Source: Stigonema ocellatum SAG 48.90 = DSM 106950
Lineage (GTDB): Bacteria > Cyanobacteriota > Cyanobacteriia > Cyanobacteriales > Nostocaceae
DNA: 64,000 bases
Direction: 5' to 3'
Assembly (NCBI GenBank): GCA_016903675.1
Contig: JADQBA010000040.1
Span: 1-64,000, forward strand
The notes beneath the pieces are model-generated. The model had not been told where the DNA came from. It saw nothing but the letters and a program-made list of their open reading frames with translations, and did not search any database. This document shows, piece after piece, positions 44,201 to 52,050 of the stretch; within the stretch, counting starts at the first letter, position 1; each line of letters opens with the position of its first letter. The translations under genes and the position numbers were made by a program.

Positions 44201-45812
44201 TTTGACAGAACACATTGCCAAAGTACTGGGATTAACTCCATCCCAGCTAGATAGTGAGCAATCGCTTCATACCCTAGGGTTGGACTCGTTGATGGCAATT
44301 CAACTGCTAAACCGCGTTCAAAAAGATTTGGCGATAAACTTGCCAGTAGAGGCGATATTTGAAGATATAAGCCTTGTTCATCTGGCTGAACAATTACAAA
44401 GCCAATTGACTTCTTTCAAAAGTGAATCAAGCAGTTCTTCTATACTGGTAACGAACAAATCATCTGTTGCTTTGCCTTTATCCTTTGCTCAGGAATCATT
44501 TTGGTCGCAAGTAAAACTTGACCCAAGTAATCCCTTTGCTAATCTCCCCTTCACCTTGCATTTTACAGGTGTTCTTGACATTCCAGCCCTAGAACGCAGT
44601 CTTAATGAGTTGGTGCATCGTCAAGCTGCCTTACGAACTACTTTTGATATTGTTGAGGATCAACCCACTCAAATCATTCATCCAGTGATGAATCTGCCAT
44701 TGTCGATGGTGGATCTGCGTTCGCTGTCTCAACCAGAACAGCAAATAACAGTGCAACAGCTATCCCAAAAGGAAGCTTACGAATCGTTCGATATCGTTCG
44801 AGGACCTCTTTTACGAACCACACTGCTGAGACTCTCGGAAAATCAACACATTCTGCTGATTACTTTCCATCACCTGATTACAGATGGTTCCTCTATGGTT
44901 ATCTTTCTTCAGGAACTTGCAGCAATCTACCAAGCATTTTCCCAAGGTCAACCCTCACCCCTTCGGGAATTACCAATGCAGTATGCAGACTTTATTGTCT
45001 GGCAACGTCAGTGGCTGCAAAAAGATGTACTTACAAAATTACAAAGTTATTGGCAACAACAACTTGCACCGCATCTGGTCGTTCCTGAAATCAAAACAGA
45101 TCGGCCTCGTCCTGCTGTACCAAGATTGAAAGCAGCAATCTACTCTTTCCAAATATCTGAAGCGTTATCAGCACAACTCAAAGCACTCAGCAAACAGGAA
45201 GGATGTACTTTATTCATGCTTTTATTAGCAACTTTAGAAATACTAGTACACTACTATACAGGTCAGCTTAACTTTTGTATTGGCACTACCGTTGCCAATC
45301 GAAATCGAGCGGAGTTTGAAGCTTTGATCGGTTGCTTTATTAACCAAATTCCCATAAAAGCCAATTTAGAAAACAATCCGACATTTCGGCAGATAATTCA
45401 TTATGTTCGCAAAACTACTTTAGAAGCACATACTTACAGCGCTCTTCCCTTGAAACATATTCTAGAAACTATACCTCTATCTAAAGGAGATAATATTCAC
45501 TCATCTCCTTTACCAGTGCTTTTACTTTTCCACAATGAAATTCCTTTGCTGACTGAGAATGTGAAACTCTCAGATTGTCTTTCCGTTCAGGTAGAAAATA
45601 GAAAAATAAGGGGAGCAAGACGCGATTTAACTCTGCATATGGGAGAAAGTAAAAAAGGTATTTGGGGTGAGATGGAATACGATATTGATTTGTTTTTTGA
45701 AAGTACAATTAACACATTTTTGGAAGATTTCATGAATTTACTTCAAGGCATTGCACTCAATCCGGATATTCATATTTCAGAAATACGGAGAATACAGAGT
45801 AAAAAGATTTAG
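41244..45812 (+). CDS. Hybrid PKS-NRPS: KS-AT-ACP-C
   Basis: 1522 residues from the ATG at 41244 (an upstream in-frame start at 41145 lies in repeat DNA). KS about 4-425: Cys172 in NTACSSSLVAV, His347 in KTNIGHSEA, but the first catalytic His of HGTGT is Gln307 (VEAQGTGT). AT about 527-830: Ser624 in GTSIGE and His726 in YAYHSPLM remain, but GQGSQ is replaced by GLSNY, the His of GHSxG by Thr623, and the carboxylate-binding Arg region reads SGQGHIQ. ACP about 985-1055 with Ser1015 in LGLDSLM. Condensation domain about 1075-1500 with intact HHLITDG (1209-1215). No KR, DH, adenylation or thioesterase domain. It should make or accept an acyl-ACP and join it to an amine acceptor. Confidence 0.93.
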   Translation: MDIEPIAIIGIGCRFPSAINPEAFWHLLYNQVDAIAPIPCDRQNLHSCFLPRATSQQAQLVEGGFLEQIDQFDPQFFSISPKETVSIDPQQRLLLEVAWEALEDASLVPQKLSGSTTGVFVGIGGSDYYEMLAESRTINGYAVAGNVSSIAANRISYTFNFTGPSLSINTACSSSLVAVHLACESLRSKESSLALAAGTNLLLIPELTASLKNAGLISPTGRCKAFDAQADGLVRSEGVGVVVLKLLSEALADGDGIYAVIRGSAVNNDGRTTGLGSPNLQAQEKLLRQAYQNAGISPNSVQYVEAQGTGTLLGDAIELKALATVLGANRPLGDKCRIGSVKTNIGHSEAASGIAGLIKVALSLKHGEIPPSLHFQQPNPNVALDKLPLQVQKTQEPWPSDRPQIAGVSAFGFGGTNVHIVMEAAPNLVVESSVANRPLHVLTLSAKTTTALRALAQRYHEFLVNHPDVSIADVCFSANTGRTSFNHRLAVTGDSTAQFAERLEAFALSGQSAGLVSGFVKPKKIPKIGFLFSGLSNYTLGLDRQLYEQAPTFRRVLDRCNAIAQPLLGKSLLDILYSLNTPENSTNKVYSDSELFIASFALQVALYELWKAWGIAPTVVMGTSIGEYAAAYVAGLFSLEEALTMVISGQGHIQSENSKGTMVGVLADEQRVAAAIQPYGDRVAIGFFGGPQIVISGQQEVVDAVVADFKAEGVKTIRWDTSYAYHSPLMKSLEIDFAQYKSNYTPSPPQIPLISGTTGRLSDDAITSMEYWTSIIREPVRFSTGIQTMHEQGVTVFVEIGPKSSSLSMGMRCLPEGAGIWLPSLRPGQSSWQQLLSNLAQLYVLGVPVDWSGFDRDYPRHRLQLPTYPFERQSYWLNSDRSTHSALPRHSLVSTLLERGDTEQIAQLFAQTEQFSLQQVQLIPQLLSALVRHHQATAFSNYEDESSQTISDVLVPEVTVVESTIALTRSQLAVSPAEQQQLLKDYLTEHIAKVLGLTPSQLDSEQSLHTLGLDSLMAIQLLNRVQKDLAINLPVEAIFEDISLVHLAEQLQSQLTSFKSESSSSSILVTNKSSVALPLSFAQESFWSQVKLDPSNPFANLPFTLHFTGVLDIPALERSLNELVHRQAALRTTFDIVEDQPTQIIHPVMNLPLSMVDLRSLSQPEQQITVQQLSQKEAYESFDIVRGPLLRTTLLRLSENQHILLITFHHLITDGSSMVIFLQELAAIYQAFSQGQPSPLRELPMQYADFIVWQRQWLQKDVLTKLQSYWQQQLAPHLVVPEIKTDRPRPAVPRLKAAIYSFQISEALSAQLKALSKQEGCTLFMLLLATLEILVHYYTGQLNFCIGTTVANRNRAEFEALIGCFINQIPIKANLENNPTFRQIIHYVRKTTLEAHTYSALPLKHILETIPLSKGDNIHSSPLPVLLLFHNEIPLLTENVKLSDCLSVQVENRKIRGARRDLTLHMGESKKGIWGEMEYDIDLFFESTINTFLEDFMNLLQGIALNPDIHISEIRRIQSKKI

Positions 45813-45878
45813 AATAAATTGATAACTAATTTATTGCATTACAAAACAGCGTATTGGTTGGAAATTTACAGTTCAAAA

Positions 45879-46106
45879 ATGGAGAAAAATAGCCTTGTGA
45901 ATGTAAGATTACGTGAGATTCTGACGTGGACAGTTTACCCAGGTGTCATGTTGATTCGTCTGATGATTTATTATGGACTGACAAGTTATGGCATCAACAT
46001 CTTTCTTAGTAGTTACATAGCTACAATCATTAGTGGAGTAGGTCGGATGAGTTTTTTAAAACAAATGCAAGCTCCATTTATCAAAGATATCGATATGGCT
46101 CAATGA
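45879..46106 (+). pseudogene. Truncated membrane protein, sterol desaturase-like N-terminus
   Basis: 75 residues from ATG 45879. Two hydrophobic helices (EILTWTVYPGVMLIRLMIYY and INIFLSSYIATIISG) resemble the N-terminus of the fatty-acid-hydroxylase/sterol-desaturase family, which would continue with a His-cluster catalytic domain. Here the frame stops after about one quarter, with a short FLKQMQAPFIKD tail. Probably a relic of a tailoring enzyme; it may also be an unrelated small membrane protein. Confidence 0.45.
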
Positions 46107-46187
46107 CAATTTATGCTCGTCTAAACGGGGAGTTGTGATTTCAATATTTTTACCGTTCTTAAATTCTATTTCAAGTACAAAAGAGCT

Positions 46188-48320
46188 ATGGTTCACAATT
46201 TATTTTCAGCACATTCTCCAAAAGAAGCAACCTTAGTTAACCTGTTACGCTATAGGGCGCTAGAACAACCAAACCAAGTACCATATACCTTTTTGGTAGA
46301 TGGAGAAACAGAAAAAGTTAGCTTAACTTATGAAACATTAGACCAAAAAGCACGCACCATTGCAGCATTGCTTCAAAGCATGAAAGCTTTTGGAGAAAGA
46401 GTGCTGCTTCTCTATCCGCCTGGATTGGAATTCATTGCTGCTTTTTTTGGAGGTTTGTATGCGGGTGTAACTGTTGTGCCTGTGTATCCACCACGAGGTA
46501 AACAACGGCTGACAAGGTTGCAAGCTATTGCAGGTGATGCACAAGCAAAGTTTGCACTCACTACTTCATCTGTGATTACTAAGTTGGCACAAAGCTTTGA
46601 TGAAGCAGAACGAGCAGCCTTGCAATGTATAGCAACTGATGAAATTGCCAACGATTTGGCAGATGATTGGTTTTTTCCTGAGATTACTAACAACTCACTG
46701 GCACTTCTCCAGTACACCTCTGGTACGACAGGAAACCCGAAAGGGGTGATGGTAAATCATGACAATTTACTCTATAATTCCGCTCTAATTTATCAGTCTT
46801 TTGAGCATACACCTAACAGTCGAGGTGTCATCTGGCTGCCTCCTTACCACGATATGGGGCTGATTGGTGGGGTGTTACAGCCTATATATGGTAGTTTTTC
46901 GGTTACACTGATGTCGCCAGAGTCTTTCCTACAAAAACCATTTTGCTGGCTAAAAGCTATTTCTGACTATCAGGCGACTACCAGTGGTGGGCCTAATTTT
47001 GCTTATGACCTGTGTGTTGAAAAGATTACACTTGAACAACGTAAACACCTCGATTTGAGTAGTTGGGAAGTGGCTTTTAATGGTGCTGAACCTGTACGGG
47101 CGGAAACTATTGAGAGATTTTCCGCAACCTTTGCAGATTGTGGCTTTAGAAGAAGTGCTTTTTACCCCTGCTATGGAATGGCTGAAACAACGTTGATTGT
47201 ATCTGGGGGTTTGAAAACAGCGCCGCCTGTGATTCGCTTTGTGGAAGAGCAAGCTTTGAAGCAAAATCGGATTGTGACTACTACCAAGGACACAAAAGAT
47301 GCCAGGGCGATTGTTGGTGTTGGTCATAGTAGCTTAGACCAAAAAATTGCGATCGCCAACCCAGAGTCATTAACTTGCTGTTCAGATGAAGAAATAGGAG
47401 AGATTTGGGTTGCAGGACAAAGTGTGACTAGTGGTTACTGGAAGAAACCCGAAGAGACTCAACAGACATTTAATGCCCAATTACAAGACACAAAAGAAGG
47501 ATCATTTTTACGCACTGGAGATTTAGGATTTCTGCTTGACGGCGAACTATTTATTACAGGTCGCTTAAAAGACATGATCATTATTCGAGGGCAAAATCAT
47601 TATCCCCAGGATATTGAATTGACAGTCCAAAAGAGCCATCCTGCACTGCGAACAAATTGCGGCGCAGTATTTTCTGTAGAGATAAAAGGTGTTGAACAGC
47701 TAGTTATTACTCAAGAGATAGAGCGTACTTATTTACGTCAGTTGGATGTTGATGAGGTCGTTAAGTCTATTCGTCAAGCAGTCTCAGAGCAGCATCAATT
47801 ACAAGTCTATACTATTTTGCTACTAAAGACAGCGAGTATCCCAAAAACTTCCAGCGGCAAGATTCAGCGCCATGCTTGTCGAGTTGGTTTTCTAAATGAA
47901 ACTTTGGATGTTGTCGGCAATTGGACTGCAAATCTTGAACAAATAGACTTACTGCAACTTCAAGCAGAAGTAAAAGACCTTTCAGAACAAGTGCAAAATT
48001 CAGATGTTAATCAATTTGAGGATAATCTGAAATCTTTCAAGCCAACTGTAACAGAAAAAGCGATTCAAACCTGGCTGATTTCTCATCTTGCTTTGTACCT
48101 AAATATACCTCCTGATGAAATCGATATTCAAGAATCTTTTGCTGCATACGGGTTAGATTCAGCAGTGGCAGTTAGCATGACAGGTGAATTATCTCAATGG
48201 ATTGGTTGTGAACTTGGAATTATTCTTTTTTGGGAGTACCCCAGCATCGAAACTCTAGCTAAGTATTTAGTAGAGGAATATCACTTATTACCATCAATCA
48301 AATCTTCAGTAAGTGTTTGA
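46188..48320 (+). CDS. Fatty-acyl-AMP ligase with C-terminal acyl carrier domain
   Basis: 710 residues. An ANL-type adenylating enzyme of the FAAL group: P-loop YTSGTTGNPKG (176-186), WLPPYHDMGLIGG, YGMAETT, LRTGDLGFL and the late catalytic PKTSSGKIQR. The FAAL-specific insertion is suggested by the extended region around CVEKITLEQRKHLD. The C-terminus (about 590-705) is a carrier domain with phosphopantetheine Ser658 (YGLDSAV). It should activate a free fatty acid as acyl-AMP and load its own carrier, starting the pathway. It overlaps the next gene's first possible start by a few bases. Confidence 0.93.
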   Translation: MVHNLFSAHSPKEATLVNLLRYRALEQPNQVPYTFLVDGETEKVSLTYETLDQKARTIAALLQSMKAFGERVLLLYPPGLEFIAAFFGGLYAGVTVVPVYPPRGKQRLTRLQAIAGDAQAKFALTTSSVITKLAQSFDEAERAALQCIATDEIANDLADDWFFPEITNNSLALLQYTSGTTGNPKGVMVNHDNLLYNSALIYQSFEHTPNSRGVIWLPPYHDMGLIGGVLQPIYGSFSVTLMSPESFLQKPFCWLKAISDYQATTSGGPNFAYDLCVEKITLEQRKHLDLSSWEVAFNGAEPVRAETIERFSATFADCGFRRSAFYPCYGMAETTLIVSGGLKTAPPVIRFVEEQALKQNRIVTTTKDTKDARAIVGVGHSSLDQKIAIANPESLTCCSDEEIGEIWVAGQSVTSGYWKKPEETQQTFNAQLQDTKEGSFLRTGDLGFLLDGELFITGRLKDMIIIRGQNHYPQDIELTVQKSHPALRTNCGAVFSVEIKGVEQLVITQEIERTYLRQLDVDEVVKSIRQAVSEQHQLQVYTILLLKTASIPKTSSGKIQRHACRVGFLNETLDVVGNWTANLEQIDLLQLQAEVKDLSEQVQNSDVNQFEDNLKSFKPTVTEKAIQTWLISHLALYLNIPPDEIDIQESFAAYGLDSAVAVSMTGELSQWIGCELGIILFWEYPSIETLAKYLVEEYHLLPSIKSSVSV

Positions 48321-48330
48321 GAAATATTCT

Positions 48331-49599
48331 ATGAAACAAGAAGTAATTAGTACTAAAAACAGCGGAAACCGAGAATTAGCAAAAACGTTGAAATTCAATC
48401 TTTTTGACCCTAAATTTAACGCTAATCCTTATCCAACTTACCATCAACTCCGCTCAGAAGACCCGGTACATCGATACTTTGTTGGAGGTGATTGGATAGT
48501 TACCCGATATGCTGATGTCAAAGCAGTTTTAAAAAGTGGTTGTGTTCGTACTGATGATAGACCAAAATCAATACACGAAAGAAACAAATATCTCCAAAAA
48601 AAGGGAAAGAATCTAAATACCCTTGCTTATACCACCAGTCGATTTTTATTTTACATGAACCCACCAGACCATACCAGATTACGTGCGTTGGTGGGTAAAG
48701 GCTTTTCACCGGTGGTTGTTGAGCGTATGCGTCCTCGTATTCAGGAAATTGTGGATGAGCTACTTGACAAAGTTCGACATCAGGAAAGTATGGACATTGT
48801 TGCCGATCTTGCCAGTCCACTTTCTGTCAATGTAATTAGTCGGCTGTTAGGAATACCAAAAGAAGCTCAACAACAACTTCATCAGTGGACTGATGTTTTG
48901 TCTCGTATTTTAGACCCACTGGTGTCACTAGAAGAATATGAAGCAATGAATAAAGCTACAGAAGAAATTCAGGAATATTTAAGGACTCTGATTGCCGAAC
49001 GAGAAAAAGATCCACAAAAAGACTTAATTAGTCATTTGATTGCAGCCAAAGAGCAAAATGACAGGTTAAGTCAAAATGAAATATTGGCAATTTGCACACT
49101 ATTATTTGGGGCTGGGGAAGAAACCACAGGCAATACAATAGGCAATGGAATACTAGCATTACTACAACACCCTAACCAAATGGAACAACTCAAGAGAGAA
49201 CCGACAATGATCCAAAATGCTGTAGAAGAAATAATTCGCTACGATAGTGCAATTCAAATGTTAACCCGGATTGCTACTGATAATTTAGAAATAGGCAACC
49301 AAACAATTAAAGCAGGTGAAAAGATAGTTCTTTGTTTAGGGGCTGCTAATCGAGATCCAGCCCAATTCCCAGAACCAGACGAATTAAATATTAATCGAGA
49401 ACCGAATCACCACGTTGCTTTTGCTGATAGTATTCATTATTGCTTAGGAGCCGCACTAGCACGCGTGGAATCTCAAATTGCTATTAACACATTGATTCAA
49501 CAATTCCCTAATTTAAAGTTAGCTTCAGACCAACTGGAGTGGCGAAAGAGTATAGTTATACGTGGCTTAAAAACTCTCCCTGTAAGTTTTATAAAGTAA
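48331..49599 (+). CDS. Cytochrome P450 (first of tandem pair)
   Basis: 422 residues from ATG 48331 (a GTG at 48313 overlaps the FAAL gene). I-helix AGEET (261-265), K-helix E300-x-x-R303, and heme-ligating Cys371 in FADSIHYCLG. The usual F-G-x-G of the heme loop reads F-A-D-S. Soluble bacterial class I type, dependent on separate ferredoxin and reductase, none of which is in the cluster. Likely hydroxylates the acyl chain or the amide. It shares strong similarity with the P450 downstream, indicating a duplication. Confidence 0.93.
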   Translation: MKQEVISTKNSGNRELAKTLKFNLFDPKFNANPYPTYHQLRSEDPVHRYFVGGDWIVTRYADVKAVLKSGCVRTDDRPKSIHERNKYLQKKGKNLNTLAYTTSRFLFYMNPPDHTRLRALVGKGFSPVVVERMRPRIQEIVDELLDKVRHQESMDIVADLASPLSVNVISRLLGIPKEAQQQLHQWTDVLSRILDPLVSLEEYEAMNKATEEIQEYLRTLIAEREKDPQKDLISHLIAAKEQNDRLSQNEILAICTLLFGAGEETTGNTIGNGILALLQHPNQMEQLKREPTMIQNAVEEIIRYDSAIQMLTRIATDNLEIGNQTIKAGEKIVLCLGAANRDPAQFPEPDELNINREPNHHVAFADSIHYCLGAALARVESQIAINTLIQQFPNLKLASDQLEWRKSIVIRGLKTLPVSFIK

Positions 49600-49676
49600 G
49601 TAACTTCTAGAAAATTTCTGTATAATTTTGAAACACACGTAGGGTGGGCACTGCCCACCAAAACCCAGAGATGGTG

Positions 49677-49812
49677 CAATACGGTTCGGTTAACGATAAT
49701 TGTAGGTTGGGTTGAGGCTTTGCGAAACCCAACAAACCGCGAAAAATGTTGGGTTTCGTTCCTCAACCCAACCTACGTGAACGTAAGTTTTTGGCTTAAC
49801 CGAACCGTATTG
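49677..49812. mobile_element. MITE-like insertion with target duplication
   Basis: 136 bp with 18-bp perfect terminal inverted repeats CAATACGGTTCGGTTAA(C/G) at 49677-49694 and the complement at 49795-49812. The interior is nearly one long hairpin (GTAGGTTGGGTTGAGG and its complement). It is flanked by the exact 10-bp direct repeat AGAGATGGTG at 49667-49676 and 49813-49822, so the insertion into an older GTGGGCAGTGCC palindrome can be reconstructed. It lies between the two P450 genes. Confidence 0.85.
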
Positions 49813-49886
49813 AGAGATGGTGGGCAGTGCCTTAATATTTTTCACAAATGATTTAGCATTCTTATATATTTAAAGGAGATAGAAAA

Positions 49887-51176
49887 ATGGAGCAAAGCGC
49901 TAATACAAACCAAGAGGCTATTAGTTCACCTAAACATCAGAAATTAGGGATGAAAAAAGCTCTCAAATTTAATCCTTATGAACCAGGGTTTCAGACGAAT
50001 CCCTATCCTATTTATCATAGTCTTCGCTCTGTTGAACCAATACATCAGAGCTTTACGGGTATGTGGGTACTTACTCGCTATGCCGATGCCAAAGCAGTTT
50101 TGCGCGATTCTCGTTTTTGTGTTGATAAAATGTCAAAAAAGGTTAAACACAAAAGCTCTTATCTGAATCATCAAAATCTCGATAGACTTGCACAAGTTAT
50201 TGATAAATGGCTAATATTTTTAGATCCGCCTGAACATACTAGACTGAGAGGATTAATTAGTAAAGCCTTTTCTTCTACAAGTCTCAAATTTTTGCGCCCT
50301 CAAATTCAACAAATTGCAGATGAACTGATTGATAAAGTTCAACACAGGGGTTTTATGGATATAATATCCGATTTTGCTTGTCCATTACCTTGCAATGTCA
50401 TTGCCGCAATATTAGGAGTCCCTATTGAAGATTGGTCTAAACTATATCATTGGTCGGATGAACTATCTAATATTTTAGATCCACTGAGGTCTTTAGAAGA
50501 TTATGAACAGATGAATAAAGTGGCACTGGAATTTACAGATTACTTTAAGAACTTAATTACACAACGTCAAAAAAATCTACAACAGGACTTTTTGAGTGCC
50601 TTGATTGTAGTCAAAGAACAGGATAACAAGTTAAGTGAAGAAGAAATTATATCTGTCTGTATGCTGTTATTTTTTGCTGGTGAAGAAACCACAGTGAATC
50701 TCATAGGTAACGGTATGCTTGCTCTATTACGTCACCCCCAGCAGATGCAACAGCTAAAGTTACAACCAACGCTTATCCAAAGTGCTGTAGAAGAAATACT
50801 ACGTTATGATAGCCCAATCCAAATCACTACACGAGTAGCAACTGAAGATGTTAATATGGATGGTATTACTATTCGAGTTGGTGAGAAAGTTCTTGTTGCT
50901 TTAGGCGCTGCAAATCGCGATCCCGCACAATTTCCTCACCCTGATTGCTTTGATATTACACGAGTTAATAATAGTCACTTAGCTTTTGCTGATGGTATCC
51001 ACTATTGTTTGGGTGCAGTATTGACGCGGATGGAAGCTGAAATTGCCATTAATGCACTTGTACAGCAATTGCCTGAGCTAAAACTGTCACAAGACAAACT
51101 TGAGTGGCGCAACAAGGTTGCTTTTCGCAGCTTAAAGGCTCTCCCTGTTATCTTCAAACCAACGAACTTAAAATAA
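49887..51176 (+). CDS. Cytochrome P450 (second of tandem pair)
   Basis: 429 residues, with a good GGAG ribosome site 11 nt upstream. I-helix AGEET (264-268), K-helix E302/E303-x-x-R, heme Cys374 in FADGIHYCLG with the same non-standard F-A-D-G loop as the upstream P450. Substrate unknown. Together the pair would give two oxidations, or two alternative ones, on the cluster product. Confidence 0.93.
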   Translation: MEQSANTNQEAISSPKHQKLGMKKALKFNPYEPGFQTNPYPIYHSLRSVEPIHQSFTGMWVLTRYADAKAVLRDSRFCVDKMSKKVKHKSSYLNHQNLDRLAQVIDKWLIFLDPPEHTRLRGLISKAFSSTSLKFLRPQIQQIADELIDKVQHRGFMDIISDFACPLPCNVIAAILGVPIEDWSKLYHWSDELSNILDPLRSLEDYEQMNKVALEFTDYFKNLITQRQKNLQQDFLSALIVVKEQDNKLSEEEIISVCMLLFFAGEETTVNLIGNGMLALLRHPQQMQQLKLQPTLIQSAVEEILRYDSPIQITTRVATEDVNMDGITIRVGEKVLVALGAANRDPAQFPHPDCFDITRVNNSHLAFADGIHYCLGAVLTRMEAEIAINALVQQLPELKLSQDKLEWRNKVAFRSLKALPVIFKPTNLK

Positions 51177-51185
51177 TCAAAAAAA

Positions 51186-51692
51186 ATGTTTTACGAAACT
51201 ACTAATTTCAAATTTACAGAGAGTCTGGAATCAAACTGGCTGCTCATCAAAGAAAAGTTAAACAGACTGCAACAAGGTAATTCTATACCTTGGCAAAAAG
51301 AGTTTCTTTATAACAAAGGCTGGGATCTCTTTAGTTTGCATTCTTTTGGAAAAAAATTAGAGGATAACTGCCGCTTGTGTCCAGAAACAACAAAATTAGT
51401 AGAATCTATTCCTGGAATGACTACAGCGACTTTTTCTTCCCTTGCACCTAGAACTCACATTGTTCCTCATGAGGGATATATAAACACTCTACTGCGTTGT
51501 CATTTGGGTTTAATTGTGCCTGACGACTGTGGGATACGGGTGGGGCATGAAACGAAAACCTGGGAAGAAGGCAAGTGCTTAGTTTTTGATGATACGGTTG
51601 AGCATGAAGTTTGGAATCGCAGCAATATCACTAGAATAATTTTATTGATCTATTTCAAAAAGTCTAACTTTTTAAAGTTACTTCAGGTATAG
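51186..51692 (+). CDS. Aspartyl/asparaginyl beta-hydroxylase-like dioxygenase
   Basis: 168 residues, 9 nt after the P450, so co-transcribed. The core closely resembles the catalytic domain of human AspH and LpxO: RTHIVPHEGYINTLLRCHLG, ETKTWEEGKCLVFDDTVEHEVW, with metal-binding His106 and His140 and the 2-oxoglutarate-anchoring Arg150. AspH-type enzymes use only two His and water as iron ligands and hydroxylate Asp/Asn side chains or acyl chains (LpxO). It probably hydroxylates an amino-acid or fatty-acyl part of the cluster product. Confidence 0.9.
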   Translation: MFYETTNFKFTESLESNWLLIKEKLNRLQQGNSIPWQKEFLYNKGWDLFSLHSFGKKLEDNCRLCPETTKLVESIPGMTTATFSSLAPRTHIVPHEGYINTLLRCHLGLIVPDDCGIRVGHETKTWEEGKCLVFDDTVEHEVWNRSNITRIILLIYFKKSNFLKLLQV

Positions 51693-52050
51693 AATTTCAC
51701 CTAGATAGGAAAGATTCGATCGCAATCCAGTCAACTACGCACGATAAGTCCCGGATGCTGAAATTGCCATTAATTCACTTTTCTGACATCTTGCACCTTC
51801 TCAATAAGGGTTGGTGGGCAGTGCCCACCCTACGCAATAATCAGGGTTTTAGGCTGATTTTTTGGCAATAAGATGATGGTGCAAGATATGATCTGACATA
51901 CAGTAATCACAAGATTAGCTTGAGTGCTGCTACAAGGATACGGCTTAGAGCTACTGTCCGTTTTAACGGACTGGAACCCAAATCTTGTCTGCGGTAGGCA
52001 GACTTTAGCTTTTATCCGCAGAATTTATTTCTTGGCGGACAAGAACCCAG
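51693..52050. other. Intergenic gap before the exporter genes
   Basis: Contains GTGGGCAGTGCCCAC at about 51814-51828 and a twin-hairpin element (51956-52003; arms GTCCGTT/AACGGAC and GTCTGC/GCAGAC). No gene. The promoter of the exporter pair, if separate from the cluster, lies here. Confidence 0.5.

Noticed and set aside
41244..45812. Megasynthase as the heterocyst glycolipid synthase HglE
   Set aside because: The KS-AT-ACP-C layout, the terminal C domain and the missing KR/DH do not fit HglE, despite Dev-like export genes nearby.
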